A stretch of DNA of 64,000 nucleotides from Corynebacterium guangdongense. Its GTDB lineage: Bacteria; Actinomycetota; Actinomycetes; Mycobacteriales; Mycobacteriaceae. Positions within the stretch are counted from its first letter, which is position 1; each line of letters opens with the position of its first letter. The stretch covers positions 1,984,001 to 2,048,000 of the forward strand of contig NZ_CP047654.1 of assembly GCF_030408915.1 (NCBI RefSeq), given 5' to 3'. The notes beneath the pieces are model-generated. The model ran no database searches and was not told the origin of the DNA. It was given only the letters and a program-made list of their open reading frames with translations. Shown in pieces: positions 7,558-16,974 of this stretch. Made by a program: the position numbers and the translations under genes.

Positions 7558-9218
7558 GGTCTTTCCTTCCTGGACCGGGTCCTGAACCGGGTCCGTGCCC
7601 GGGCCTGTGACCGCGCCCGTGCCGTGCCGCCGGCCGGGCCGCGCACGGTCAGGGCGAGCGCGATGATGCCGATGAGCGCGAACATCAGCGAGAGCGCGGA
7701 CGCCTGGTTGTAATCCCCCGCGGACTGGAGGTTGAACAGCTGCACGCCGAGCGTCGTCGTGCCCGGGGCGATGAGCAGGATGGACACCGTCAGCTCGCGG
7801 ATGGCGGTCACCGCCACCAGCACCGCGCCGGAGACCGCGGCGGGGACGGCCATCAGGCCGGTGGTCTGGAAGATCGCGCGGGCGCGGCCGGCGCCGGCGG
7901 CGCGGGCGGCCTCCTCCACCGCCAGCGGGGTCTGCGTGAGCGGGGCGCGCACCGACTGCAGCACCAGCGCGGTGAAGGCGCAGACGTAGGCGCCGAGAAT
8001 CACCCACCGGGTGTTGTAGATTCCGGTGTAGCGGCCCAGGATCAGCCAGCCGACGCCGATGATCATGCCCGGCACGGCGGTCGGCAGCAGCACCGTCAGG
8101 GTCATCGCGGCGTTGACGGGCCAGTTCACGCGGGTCACCAGGACGCCGACCAGCCAGCCGAGGACGCCGCAGATGAGCGCCGCCCCGGTCGCCAGCAGCA
8201 GCGAGTTGGTGAAGCCGTCGACGGTGCGCGGGTTCTGCAGCGACTGCACGAAGTTGTCCAGGCTGATGTTGGCCAGCGTGAACGGCACCCCCGGGGCGGG
8301 CAGCAGCGCGCGGTAGAGCAGGCCGAGTACCGGGGAGAGCGTCAGGGCGAGCGCGGCCAGCCAGGCGGCCACGGAGACGGCCCGCCGGGAGCGGCCGAGG
8401 GGGAACTGCGTCGCCGCGCCGGTGTCCTGCAGGCTTGTCGACGCCCGCAGCGAGACCACGTGGTCCAGGACCACCGCCGCCACCCCGAGCAGGAGCAGGA
8501 CGATGCCGATGGTGGAGACCACCTGCAGGGGGTTGGCGACGAGGGAGGAGTCCATGACGCGGTAGATCATGGTCGCCAGGGTCTCGAAGCCGGCGGGTGA
8601 GCCGATGAGCGAGGGAATGCCGAAGTCGGCGAGGTTGGACACCGCCGAGAGCGTGAAGGCGCTGAGCAGGGCCGGGCGCAGCAGGGGCAGGGTGATCGTC
8701 CGGATCACCTCCCCGGTCGAGGCGCCGGCCACCCGCGCGGCCTGCTCCAGGTCCGAGGGGATGGCGCGCAGCGCGTTGGCGACGATCACGTAGACCACCG
8801 GGTAGGTGTGCACGGTGAGCAGGAAGGCGACGCCGTCACCGCCGTAGATGTTCCACACCTCGGTGCCGGCCAGCGCGTTGAGGCCCTGGCGGGGGCTGAA
8901 CAGCTGCAGCCAGGCGATCGCGCCGACGAAGGGGGGAATCAGCAGCGGCGAGAGCAGGAACAACCGCAGCAGGCCGCGGCCGTGGACGTCGGTGCGGTCG
9001 ACCAGGAGGGCCACGGCGGTGCCGGCGACCACCGCCCCGGCCGCCGAGACGAGCGTGGTCCACGCCGAGTTCCAGGCGGCGGTGGCCACGTTGAGGTCGT
9101 CGAGGACGGGCAGCTGGTTGCCGCCGAAAGCCAGACCGACGACCAGGCCGAGCGGGGTGAGGATCAGTCCCGCGATGATCAGCCAGGTCGCCAGTCGGAG
9201 GGTGAGGAGGGTTTTCAC
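7554..9218 (-). CDS. ABC importer permease with two fused binding-protein-dependent transport domains
   Basis: A 554-residue permease carrying two homologous membrane domains in tandem (about 12 membrane segments), the fused arrangement seen in FbpB/SfuB/PhnV-like systems. Each half has a cytoplasmic coupling loop of the EAA type: EQAARVAGAS.GEVI in the first half and EEAARAAGAGRARAI in the second. The C-terminus is rich in Arg (ARARSQARARTRFRTRSRK). The stop overlaps the ATPase start; the binding-protein gene ends 14 bases upstream. It moves the ligand delivered by the lipoprotein through the cytoplasmic membrane. Confidence 0.85.
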   Translation of the reverse strand: MKTLLTLRLATWLIIAGLILTPLGLVVGLAFGGNQLPVLDDLNVATAAWNSAWTTLVSAAGAVVAGTAVALLVDRTDVHGRGLLRLFLLSPLLIPPFVGAIAWLQLFSPRQGLNALAGTEVWNIYGGDGVAFLLTVHTYPVVYVIVANALRAIPSDLEQAARVAGASTGEVIRTITLPLLRPALLSAFTLSAVSNLADFGIPSLIGSPAGFETLATMIYRVMDSSLVANPLQVVSTIGIVLLLLGVAAVVLDHVVSLRASTSLQDTGAATQFPLGRSRRAVSVAAWLAALALTLSPVLGLLYRALLPAPGVPFTLANISLDNFVQSLQNPRTVDGFTNSLLLATGAALICGVLGWLVGVLVTRVNWPVNAAMTLTVLLPTAVPGMIIGVGWLILGRYTGIYNTRWVILGAYVCAFTALVLQSVRAPLTQTPLAVEEAARAAGAGRARAIFQTTGLMAVPAAVSGAVLVAVTAIRELTVSILLIAPGTTTLGVQLFNLQSAGDYNQASALSLMFALIGIIALALTVRGPAGGTARARSQARARTRFRTRSRKERP

Positions 9219-9232
9219 AGGTTCGGTCGGGG

Positions 9233-10282
9233 TTACTGCATGGCCTTCTGGAAGACCTCGACCGCGTTGGCCTGGTCGGCGATGATGGTGTCGAGATCCA
9301 TCTCCATCAGGGCGGTGTCGGCGAGTGCCGGGGTGCCGGCCGGGGTGCCGACGTCCTCGCGGACCGGCAGGTAGTTCTGCTCGACGGCGAGCTCCTGGCC
9401 CTCCTTCGAGAGCAGGAAGTTGATGTAGCGCTCGGCGGCCTCCTGGTTCTCGGAGTCGGCGAAGACGCCGGCCGGCTCGGTGATGTAGGGGACGCCGTCG
9501 GTCGGGTAGATGACCTCGATCGGTGAGCCCTCGGCGGCCAGGTCACGGACCAGGTAGTCGACGACGACGCCGAGCGGGTGCCCGCCGCCGGCGATCTCCT
9601 GGGAGGTCGGGCCGTTGGAGGCGGCGATCATCGGGTTGTTCTCGCCGAGCGCGATGATCCACTCCTCCCCCAGGTCCTCGTTGTTCTTCCAGGCCGAGGC
9701 GTTGAAGGCCGCGGCGCCGGAGACCGCCGGGTCCGGCATGACGATCTGGTCGCGGTACTTCGGGTCGGTCAGGTCGGCCCAGGAGGCCGGCAGCTGGTCC
9801 TGCTCCATCACGTCGGTGTTGTAGGCGATGACGGTCGGGATGATGCGGGTGCCGACGTAGTAGCCCTCCTCGTCCACGGCCTCGTCGATGATGCCGTCGG
9901 TGTTGACGTCCTGCAGCTCCGCCAGGTCGCCGCTCTCGGCGTAGCCCTCGAAGGTCGGGGCGTCGGCCGCCCACAGGACGTCGGCCCCGATCGTGCCGGT
10001 CTCCTTCTCCGTGGCGATGCGGGCGTTGAGGTCGCCGGTGCCGGCGCGGTAGACCTCGACCTCGATGTCCGGGTTGGCCTCCATGAAGGCCCTGTTGATC
10101 TCGTCGACCTTGGCTTCGGGCTCCGAGGTGTAGACGGTGAGGGTGACGGTCTCGCCCTCGGCCGCGGAGCCGCTTGTCGACGCCGCGTTGTCCTCCGCCG
10201 GTTCGGCGCACGCGGCGAGCAGGAACGCGGACGCGCCCAGGGCGAGGACGGACGGGAGTGAACGGTGGGTGAAACGGGACAT
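9233..10282 (-). CDS. Extracellular solute-binding lipoprotein of the ABC importer
   Basis: A 349-residue periplasmic-type binding protein (family 1, AfuA/FbpA/PhnS-like). The type II signal ends at the lipobox LLAAC (Cys about residue 25). The mature part begins with the typical VTLTVYTSEPEAKVDEINRAF strand-helix and contains GADVLWAADAP and the hinge region YNTDVMEQDQLPASWADL. It is the first gene of the importer operon. The 500-base region upstream shows no palindrome that I could match to a DtxR iron box, so iron regulation is not supported and an iron substrate remains only one option. Confidence 0.85.
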   Translation of the reverse strand: MSRFTHRSLPSVLALGASAFLLAACAEPAEDNAASTSGSAAEGETVTLTVYTSEPEAKVDEINRAFMEANPDIEVEVYRAGTGDLNARIATEKETGTIGADVLWAADAPTFEGYAESGDLAELQDVNTDGIIDEAVDEEGYYVGTRIIPTVIAYNTDVMEQDQLPASWADLTDPKYRDQIVMPDPAVSGAAAFNASAWKNNEDLGEEWIIALGENNPMIAASNGPTSQEIAGGGHPLGVVVDYLVRDLAAEGSPIEVIYPTDGVPYITEPAGVFADSENQEAAERYINFLLSKEGQELAVEQNYLPVREDVGTPAGTPALADTALMEMDLDTIIADQANAVEVFQKAMQ

Positions 10283-10492
10283 GGGAGGCCTCCGGGAAAG
10301 AAAAAGTCACGAACGGGCAACCGTCGTCGACGGCTGTTCGGCCCCTGACAGTATCCTCAAAGTTGCAAGTATTCTCGGCAATGACCGTGACGCTTCGCCA
10401 TTTCCCCTGTTCGGGGGCCTACACGCCGCCGGGAATTGCCCGAGAGTTAACCGGCCCGTCACCTTGAGTGCCCGCGCCTGGGACACAGTCGC

Positions 10493-10585
10493 TCAGCCCT
10501 TCCGGTACTCCATCCACACGATGACCTCCATCGCGCGCAGCACGCTGATGCTGCGGGGCAGGCCGGCGCGCCCCATCACTTCACC
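10493..10585 (-). pseudogene. 3'-terminal fragment of a DUF6308 gene
   Basis: The minus strand encodes a piece ending GLPRSISVLRAMEVIVWMEY, the C-terminal end of the DUF6308 proteins encoded at 16975 and 21729. Bases 10508-10571 are identical to 16984-17047 over 64 positions. Upstream of the match no DUF6308 sequence remains, so this is a broken end, not a gene. The remainder of the interval 10283-10808 holds no other gene that I can support. The fragment and the intact gene lie on the same strand and bracket the aromatic-catabolism cluster. Confidence 0.8.
10508..10571. repeat. 64-bp direct repeat, left copy
   Basis: Identical to 16984-17047 and in the same orientation; it corresponds to the last 20 or so codons of the DUF6308 gene. 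A diverged third copy is at about 21742-21808. Confidence 0.85.
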
Positions 10586-10808
10586 GAGCCGGGACTCTGA
10601 CCCCTGATTGGCCTCGGCGCCGTCCTCGAGCCAGGACGCCCGTGCCGGAGGTGAGGCACCCACAGGCTCCCGGCGAAAAGCGGGTGTGATCGACCCTCTG
10701 AGCCCCACAGTTGTGCCCGGCCAGGAGCGGGAGCACGGCATCTGGCGTCCCCACCCCTCGGGTCCGAAGCGTTAAGCTCAGCTGCACTGCCCGACGAAGG
10801 AGGAGTCC

Positions 10809-12149
10809 ATGAACATTCCCCATCCACCGCAGCTGACGTGGCTGGACGATCTCCGGGCAAGTGATTCGCCGGTGGGGCTGGACGATCTTCTCGACACCAC
10901 GACGGTGGCCACGGTGCGCAAAGTCCTGCCTGAGACGGTGATCACCTGGGCTCTGGCCACCGCGGCCCAGGTCGCTGACGAGGTGGAGGAGCTACGTCGC
11001 TCTGGTTCCATCGTGGTCAGGCCGGAGACCCGGAACATCGAGCGCCTGGCGTGTGCGGCCGGGGTGTTGACCACCGTGGCAAGTCTGCGCTCGGGAAAGC
11101 CGGTCACGCAAGCGCCGGATGAGATGCGCCGTCAGGTCAGGGCAGCGTTCCATCGGGGGGCGGATCTGTCCTCGATCATCAGGTTCGTGTGGTCCCACCA
11201 TGCCCGGTTTCAGGAGAAACTGCTCCTGGCCCAGCGCGAGCTCGCCCCCGCCACAGGCAGTGGCGCTCAGCTGCAGGATCTGCACACCAGGATGCACCAG
11301 ATCCTCGAGGCCTATATTTCGGCCATCGACGCGGAATTCCACCATGAGCAGGACCGCTGGCAGGGTGGGGCGCCCGCCCAGCGGCGGGCCCTAATAGAGG
11401 AAATGCTGGCCGGTCAGGAGCACCCCGACGACCCGGAGAGCCGGCTGGGGATCCGCCTGACGGAGCCCTACGTTTTCGTGTGGCTCCGTACCGCGGACGG
11501 AGTGATGGAGGAGCGACAGCGGGAGCAGGTGCGTCTGCTCCGCAAGCAGGTGGGTGATCAAACCGGGGCCAGCGGCGGATTCAGTCAGGATTTGGCGGAT
11601 GACGTCCTCCTGTGGTGCCTGACGTATTCCCGGGACCTGTCGGCGGGGGGAGAGAACCCGCTGAGGAATATCCGCTTTCCCGCGGGCCTCCGAATTGCCG
11701 TCGGACCCGTGACAAGGGGGGTGGATAGGCTGTCCCAAGCCCTGGCGGGGGCGGAGCAGACCCACCGGATCTCCCGGCACCCCGCCCGCCCAGCGGTGGG
11801 AGGGGGTGCCTCGGACGTGCTCTTCCACGAAGACGTTCGACTGCTGTCAGTGCTGAACCACTCAGAGGACGAGCTGGCGGATTTCGTGGGCCGTGTCCTC
11901 GGGGCTCTGGCTGATGACACCGCGAAGAATGCCGATCTTCGGCGCACCCTCCTGCTATACCTGCTGCACGGCCGCAGCCGCAAGGAAGCCGCCAAGCGCC
12001 TGCACATCTCCCCCAACACGGTTGCCTACCGGGTGGAGCAGGCCCGGGACCTCCTTGGGGACGACTGTCACGAGACGTCCCTGGAGATGTTGCTGGCGCT
12101 GCAGGTTCTCGACATCCTTCCCGGGCTCACCTCCACGGAGGTCCGCTAA
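10809..12149 (+). CDS. PucR/CdaR-family transcriptional regulator
   Basis: A 446-residue regulator. The ATG is preceded by a strong ribosome binding site (GAAGGAGGAG, 6 nt). The last 65 residues carry the PucR-type helix-turn-helix (GRSRKEAAKRLHISPNTVAYRVEQ). Upstream lie a GGDEF-like central region (YSRDLSAGGENPLRNIRFPAGLRIAVGPV) and an N-terminal helical sensing part. PucR proteins typically activate adjacent catabolic genes in response to a substrate-derived ligand. This gene sits 167 bases before a three-gene aromatic catabolic operon on the same strand, so it is probably that operon's regulator. Effector unknown; a phenylpropanoid or vanillin-type compound is the natural guess. Confidence 0.85.
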   Translation: MNIPHPPQLTWLDDLRASDSPVGLDDLLDTTTVATVRKVLPETVITWALATAAQVADEVEELRRSGSIVVRPETRNIERLACAAGVLTTVASLRSGKPVTQAPDEMRRQVRAAFHRGADLSSIIRFVWSHHARFQEKLLLAQRELAPATGSGAQLQDLHTRMHQILEAYISAIDAEFHHEQDRWQGGAPAQRRALIEEMLAGQEHPDDPESRLGIRLTEPYVFVWLRTADGVMEERQREQVRLLRKQVGDQTGASGGFSQDLADDVLLWCLTYSRDLSAGGENPLRNIRFPAGLRIAVGPVTRGVDRLSQALAGAEQTHRISRHPARPAVGGGASDVLFHEDVRLLSVLNHSEDELADFVGRVLGALADDTAKNADLRRTLLLYLLHGRSRKEAAKRLHISPNTVAYRVEQARDLLGDDCHETSLEMLLALQVLDILPGLTSTEVR

Positions 12150-12316
12150 GCGGTATCTCCCCCACCCTCTTACGACACTGACAGCAGCCTCCGAGCTGCC
12201 CGATTGTGCTCGCACGCCAAAAACCAGAGTGATCTCTGGCCCTGCAGATGCTGGTCTATAAGCTCCGTCACAGTCACACTGTTCTCCAACACCTACACGA
12301 GAGGAGAACAGGCGAC

Positions 12317-13903
12317 ATGACGCTAAAGACAGACAAGCATCTAGCGACCTTAACTGAGGAGCTGCGGGAGGCCGCTCGACGGTTTCAGGACATCGTCGGC
12401 ATCGACGCCGTGTTGATCGCCCCGGAAGACGTCAAGGAGTTCTGCGACCCTTACGCCGGGGAAGAAGAACAGCGCTTCCGCCCCTCCTTCGTGGTTCAAC
12501 CGGACTCGGTGGATCAGGTCCAGCAAATCGTGTCCACGGCGGCTGAACTGGGCATTCACCTGTGGACGAGTTCCACCGGGCGCAACTACGGTTACGGCGG
12601 TTCCGCCCCGGTGGTCAGCGGGTCGGTCGTACTCAACTTTCGCCGGATGAACAAGGTCCTGGAGATCAACGAGGAAGCCGGGTACGCCCTCATCGAACCC
12701 GGGGTCCGGTTCTTTGACCTCTACGAGGCGATCAAGGCCGGCGGCCACAAGCTGTGGATCTCCGTACCGGACCTGGGCTGGGGCTCGGTTACCGGCAACG
12801 CCCTTGACCACGGTTACGGCTACACCGTGCTGGGCGACAACGCCTCGGCGGTCTGCGGCATGGAGGTCGTGCTGGCCGACGGGCAGGTCGTACGCACCGG
12901 GTTCGGCGCTATCCCGGGAAGTCCGATGTGGCAGCGGCACAGGCGCGGTTTCGGCCCGGCGCTGGACTCATTGTTCATGCAGTCGAATATGGGCATTGTG
13001 ACCAAACTGGGGATCTGGCTGATGCCCGAGCCGGAATCCTTCACCACCGGTTCGGTCATCTGCGCCGACGAGGCCCGCATCCCGGATCTCATCGACGCGC
13101 TGCGCCCCCTGGTCATGGACGGCACCATCCAGGGCCACCCACTGATCACCAGCGCCCCCGAACCGCCGGAGGGCCAGCGCCCGCATCCGATGGACGACAC
13201 CTCCACCGGCTCGGCGCTGTACAAGCTGGCGGCCACCCTGCCCCCGGGCCGGATCAACGCACGGATCGCCTTCTACGGCGCTCCCTCGGTCAATGACGCC
13301 AAGGAGCAGATACTCCGGGAGGCCGTGCAGGATATTCCGGGAGTCACCGTGGACCTGCGGACCTATCCCGGTACCGCCGGTGCCGAGGACATCCATCCCC
13401 TGGATCTCGTACCGGCCGGGGTCCCCAACATGTTCCTGCTGGACATGATGCACAAGCACTTCGGCCAGAACATCGGGCATGTCGATTTCTCCCCGGTCCT
13501 GCCCTTTGACGGGCAGGCCGCCGCGGAGCATGAGGCCTTCGTCCAGTCAGTTCTGCGCGAGGAGGACCTGGTGGCCGCCTTCGGCTGGATCGTCAATCCC
13601 CGCTCCCTGGTGGGGGTGTGCATGATCTTCTTCGACACCAACGATGAGCGGCAGGCCGCCGCCGCGCGCCGGGTGGCGGGCCGGATGCTCGAGTTCGCCT
13701 CCGAACGGGGATGGGGAGAATACCGGGCCCACCCCGATCTCATCGACCGAGTCGTGGAGGACTACCGCTTCAACGACCACGCCCTCCACCGGCTCTATGA
13801 CCGCATCAAGGTCGCCCTCGACCCTGAGGGAGTGCTCTCTCCGGGCAACCACGGCATCTGGGGTGGCGGGCACCGTCCTCAGCCCGCATTACCTGCCGTC
13901 TAG
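12317..13903 (+). CDS. VAO-family FAD-dependent oxidase, eugenol/vanillyl-alcohol oxidase-like
   Basis: A 528-residue flavoprotein of the vanillyl-alcohol oxidase family. The start at MTLKTDKHLA has the ribosome binding site GAGAGGAG; the longer frame lacks one. The N-terminal FAD-binding (PCMH) domain shows RPSFVVQPDSVDQVQQIV and SSTGRNYGYGGSAPV. A His at about residue 388 in GHVDFSPVLPFDG lies where the covalent FAD-linking His of eugenol oxidase (His390 in the Rhodococcus enzyme, from memory) is expected, and the length matches that enzyme (about 526). Relatives oxidise 4-alkylphenols such as eugenol, vanillyl alcohol or 4-cresol types, giving H2O2. It is first in an operon with a double-bond-cleaving dioxygenase and an aldehyde dehydrogenase, pointing to conversion of guaiacyl compounds towards vanillate. 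Confidence 0.85.
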   Translation: MTLKTDKHLATLTEELREAARRFQDIVGIDAVLIAPEDVKEFCDPYAGEEEQRFRPSFVVQPDSVDQVQQIVSTAAELGIHLWTSSTGRNYGYGGSAPVVSGSVVLNFRRMNKVLEINEEAGYALIEPGVRFFDLYEAIKAGGHKLWISVPDLGWGSVTGNALDHGYGYTVLGDNASAVCGMEVVLADGQVVRTGFGAIPGSPMWQRHRRGFGPALDSLFMQSNMGIVTKLGIWLMPEPESFTTGSVICADEARIPDLIDALRPLVMDGTIQGHPLITSAPEPPEGQRPHPMDDTSTGSALYKLAATLPPGRINARIAFYGAPSVNDAKEQILREAVQDIPGVTVDLRTYPGTAGAEDIHPLDLVPAGVPNMFLLDMMHKHFGQNIGHVDFSPVLPFDGQAAAEHEAFVQSVLREEDLVAAFGWIVNPRSLVGVCMIFFDTNDERQAAAARRVAGRMLEFASERGWGEYRAHPDLIDRVVEDYRFNDHALHRLYDRIKVALDPEGVLSPGNHGIWGGGHRPQPALPAV

Positions 13904-13966
13904 CAACCGCCGCCGGTAACCCCCGTTCACTACCCAGCCATATCCGACCATTGAAGGAGAAACCCC

Positions 13967-15421
13967 ATGTGGGCAACCGACAATAAGTTCCTCAACGGCC
14001 CGTTCACCCCGTGGCACGAGGAAACCGAGGCCTTTGACCTGGAGATCATCGGCCAGATTCCCGACGACCTGGACGGTGCGCTGTTTCGCACCGGTTCCAA
14101 CCCCAGGTTCAAACCCCGAAACACCGACCGCTACCACTGGTTCGAGGGCGACGGCATGGTCTACGCCGTCTACCTGCGTGACGGCAAGGCCGCCTACCGC
14201 AACAAGTACGTGATGACCGACGCGCTGAAAATCGAGATGGACGCCGGCGAGGCCATCTACTCCGGATTCGTCAACGGAGGCACCGCCCCGGCACTGCCCG
14301 AAGGCGCCCCGCCGATGAAAAACGTGCCCAACACCAACGTCGGGGTTCTGGCCGACCGCCTGCTGGTCTTCTTCGAGGGCGGGCTGCCGCACCAGATGAA
14401 CCCGGAGACGCTGAGCACCCACGGCACCTACGATTTCAACGGGGAGGTGCCCTACACCTGCACGGCGCACTACAAACTCGACCCGGACACCGGCAACATG
14501 CTCTTCTACGCCTACCAGGGCAACCACGTCACGTGGTACGAGGCAGACTCCCACGGCAAGATCGTCGACACCTTCGCCTTCGACACCAGGGCACCGTCGA
14601 TGTTCCACGACTTCGCCGTCAGCAAGAACTACGCCATCTTCTTCGTCACCCCCTCTCTGTTCCTCGGGCCCAACATCCCGCAGGGCAAGCCCGGTGTGGT
14701 CTGGGATCCCTCGGCCACCGACGGTGGGGTGGAGATCGTCGCGATGCACCGCACCACGCACAAGGTGACCACCTTCCGCATGGAGGAGGCCTTCTTCGCC
14801 ACCCACTTCTTCAACGCCTACGAAAAGGGCTCGAAGATCATCGTCGAGGCCCCGCGCATGGCCAACCACTTCGGCACCCCCGTCGAGCGCCTGGGCACCC
14901 CGCTACATTCCCACGAGTGGTTCGACGACGCGATCCCGTGGCGCTGGGAGCTCGACACCTCCACCGGTGCCGTCACCAACCAGCCGATCAGCCACATCGC
15001 CGGGGAATTCCCGCAGATCAACCCGAAAAAGACCGGCCTGGAGCATTCCTTCGGCTACTTCGTCACCACCCGCGGTGTGGCCGCCGACACCATGAGCGAC
15101 GGCCTGGCCAAAGCCGATCTCAAGCGTGAGACCGTCACCGTCATCGAGGGGCTCAACGACCTGACCAACCCGTCTGAGCCGATCTTCGTACCGCGAGAGG
15201 GCTCCGAGGACGAGGAGGCCGGTTACCTGCTGTCGATCTGGTGGAACCGGGCCACGAAGCTCTCGGAGTTGTGCATCTACTCCACCGAGGACTTCACCCG
15301 AACTCCGCTGGCGCGCATCAAGCTTCCCGGCCGGGTGCCCTTCGGCTTCCACGGCAGCTGGTCGGGCCGGGACCGGATCGAAGAATCCCTCCAGGTCCTC
15401 GCCGCCGAAAGCAAGAACTAA
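13967..15421 (+). CDS. Carotenoid-oxygenase-family dioxygenase, isoeugenol/lignostilbene-cleaving type
   Basis: A 484-residue nonhaem iron dioxygenase. The four iron-binding His of the family are visible at residues about 168 (CTAHYK), 214 (MFHDF), 280 ([11 protein letters not shown]) and 462 (GFHGSW), close to the 167/218/282/471-476 spacing remembered for isoeugenol monooxygenase and lignostilbene dioxygenase. Lengths agree too (478-490). These enzymes split a side-chain C=C bond next to a 4-hydroxyphenyl ring, for example isoeugenol to vanillin. The context (phenol oxidase before, aldehyde dehydrogenase 26 bases after) supports an aromatic substrate over a carotenoid. Whether it prefers isoeugenol, coniferyl alcohol-type or stilbene substrates cannot be read. 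Confidence 0.85.
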   Translation: MWATDNKFLNGPFTPWHEETEAFDLEIIGQIPDDLDGALFRTGSNPRFKPRNTDRYHWFEGDGMVYAVYLRDGKAAYRNKYVMTDALKIEMDAGEAIYSGFVNGGTAPALPEGAPPMKNVPNTNVGVLADRLLVFFEGGLPHQMNPETLSTHGTYDFNGEVPYTCTAHYKLDPDTGNMLFYAYQGNHVTWYEADSHGKIVDTFAFDTRAPSMFHDFAVSKNYAIFFVTPSLFLGPNIPQGKPGVVWDPSATDGGVEIVAMHRTTHKVTTFRMEEAFFATHFFNAYEKGSKIIVEAPRMANHFGTPVERLGTPLHSHEWFDDAIPWRWELDTSTGAVTNQPISHIAGEFPQINPKKTGLEHSFGYFVTTRGVAADTMSDGLAKADLKRETVTVIEGLNDLTNPSEPIFVPREGSEDEEAGYLLSIWWNRATKLSELCIYSTEDFTRTPLARIKLPGRVPFGFHGSWSGRDRIEESLQVLAAESKN

Positions 15422-15447
15422 TCCCCATCACCCAGAAAGGCACCACC

Positions 15448-16917
15448 ATGACCACCACCACTGCCCCCGCCACCTTCGCCGGTACCGAGACCACCACCCA
15501 TCTGATCGCCGGCACCTGGCGGGCGGGTTCCTCCGAGCGGGTGACCGCCGACATCAATCCCTGGGACGGCTCGGTGCTGACCGAAATCCGCCAGGCCTCC
15601 ACCACTGACGTCGACGACGCCTACGAAGCCGCCCGCAAGGCCCAGCCCGCCTGGGCCGCGCTCACGCCGGCTGAGCGCCAGGCGATCATGTACCGGGCGG
15701 CCGAGCTCATGGAACAGCGCCGCGACGAGATCGTCGACTGGCTGATCGCCGAGTCCGGCTCCACCCGCAGCAAGGCCAACCTCGAGGTCACCCTCGCTGT
15801 GGCCATCACCCGGGAATCCGCCTCCTTCCCCGCCCGTACGCACGGACGGACCACGCAGTCGAACACCCCCGGCAAGGAAAACCGCGTCTACCGCGTGGCC
15901 AAAGGCGTCATCGGGGTGATCAGCCCGTGGAACTTCCCGTACCACCTGTCCATCCGGTCGGTCGCCCCAGCCCTGGCCCTGGGCAATGCGGTGGTCATCA
16001 AGCCCGCCAGCGACACTATGGTCACCGGCGGCATCATCCCCGCCCGCATCTTCGAGGAAGCCGGCGTTCCGGCCGGGGTGATCAGCACCGTGGCCGGCGC
16101 GGGCTCCGAGATCGGCGACCACTTCGTGACCCACCCGGTCCCGGCCCTCATCTCCTTCACCGGCTCCACGCCGGTCGGTCGCCGGGTGGGAGAACTGGCC
16201 ATCAACGGTGGACCCATGAAGCAGGTCGCCCTCGAGCTCGGCGGCAACGCCCCGCTCGTCGTCCTCGACGATGCGGATCTGGATGCCGCCGTCCAGGCCG
16301 CGGCGGTGGGCAGTTTCCTCCACCAGGGGCAGATCTGCATGGCCGTCAACCGCATCATCGTCGACCAGTCCCTCTACGAGGAGTTCCTGGAGAAGTTCGA
16401 GGCGGCCGTGAAGAACCTGCCGGTCGGCGACCCCTCCGCGGAGGAGACCTTCATCGGTCCGGTCATCAACGACAGCCAGCTCGACGGGCTGAAGAAGAAG
16501 ATCGAGACGGCGAACCGGGAGGGCGCCCGCACCGTCCTGGCCGGCCCGGTCGAGGGCAGGCTGGTTCACCCGCACATCTTCGCAGACGTCACCCCGGACA
16601 TGGAGATCGCCAGGGAGGAGATCTTCGGCCCGCTGGTCGGGGTCCTTAAGGCACAGGACGAGGAGCATGCGGCGGAGCTGGCCAATGACACGGAGTTCGG
16701 TCTCAGCGCCGCAGTGTTCACCACCGACCTGGACCGGGGCGCCCAGTTCGGCTTGCGCATCGAGGCGGGAATGGTGCAGGTCAACGATCTGACCGTCAAT
16801 GATGAACCGCACGTCATGTTCGGCGGGGCCAAGAACTCCGGGCTGGGACGCTTCAACGGCGACTGGGCCATCGAGGAATTCACCACCGACCGGTGGATCG
16901 GCGTCAAGCGCGGTTAA
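15448..16917 (+). CDS. NAD(P)-dependent aldehyde dehydrogenase, vanillin/benzaldehyde dehydrogenase-like
   Basis: A 489-residue aldehyde dehydrogenase. The start at the ATG following AGAAAGG removes a leader that overlaps the dioxygenase gene. The catalytic Cys lies in QGQICMA (residue about 297) and the general base Glu in LELGGNAP (residue about 263); NAD-binding elements PWNFPY and [12 protein letters not shown] are present. The sequence style ([30 protein letters not shown]) is that of benzaldehyde/vanillin/salicylaldehyde dehydrogenases. It would oxidise the aldehyde made by the dioxygenase to a benzoate such as vanillate. No demethylase or ring-cleavage gene lies in the window, so the pathway must continue elsewhere. 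Confidence 0.85.
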   Translation: MTTTTAPATFAGTETTTHLIAGTWRAGSSERVTADINPWDGSVLTEIRQASTTDVDDAYEAARKAQPAWAALTPAERQAIMYRAAELMEQRRDEIVDWLIAESGSTRSKANLEVTLAVAITRESASFPARTHGRTTQSNTPGKENRVYRVAKGVIGVISPWNFPYHLSIRSVAPALALGNAVVIKPASDTMVTGGIIPARIFEEAGVPAGVISTVAGAGSEIGDHFVTHPVPALISFTGSTPVGRRVGELAINGGPMKQVALELGGNAPLVVLDDADLDAAVQAAAVGSFLHQGQICMAVNRIIVDQSLYEEFLEKFEAAVKNLPVGDPSAEETFIGPVINDSQLDGLKKKIETANREGARTVLAGPVEGRLVHPHIFADVTPDMEIAREEIFGPLVGVLKAQDEEHAAELANDTEFGLSAAVFTTDLDRGAQFGLRIEAGMVQVNDLTVNDEPHVMFGGAKNSGLGRFNGDWAIEEFTTDRWIGVKRG

Positions 16918-16974
16918 CCGGGAAATCGGGCGCCGCCCGGCGCCGCCCCGCTCCCGCACCGGGCAGCGGGGCGG

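Noticed and set aside
10283-10492. Iron (DtxR) box upstream of the ABC importer
   Set aside because: I looked for the usual TTAGG...CCTAA palindrome and did not find one, so an iron-regulated importer is not claimed.
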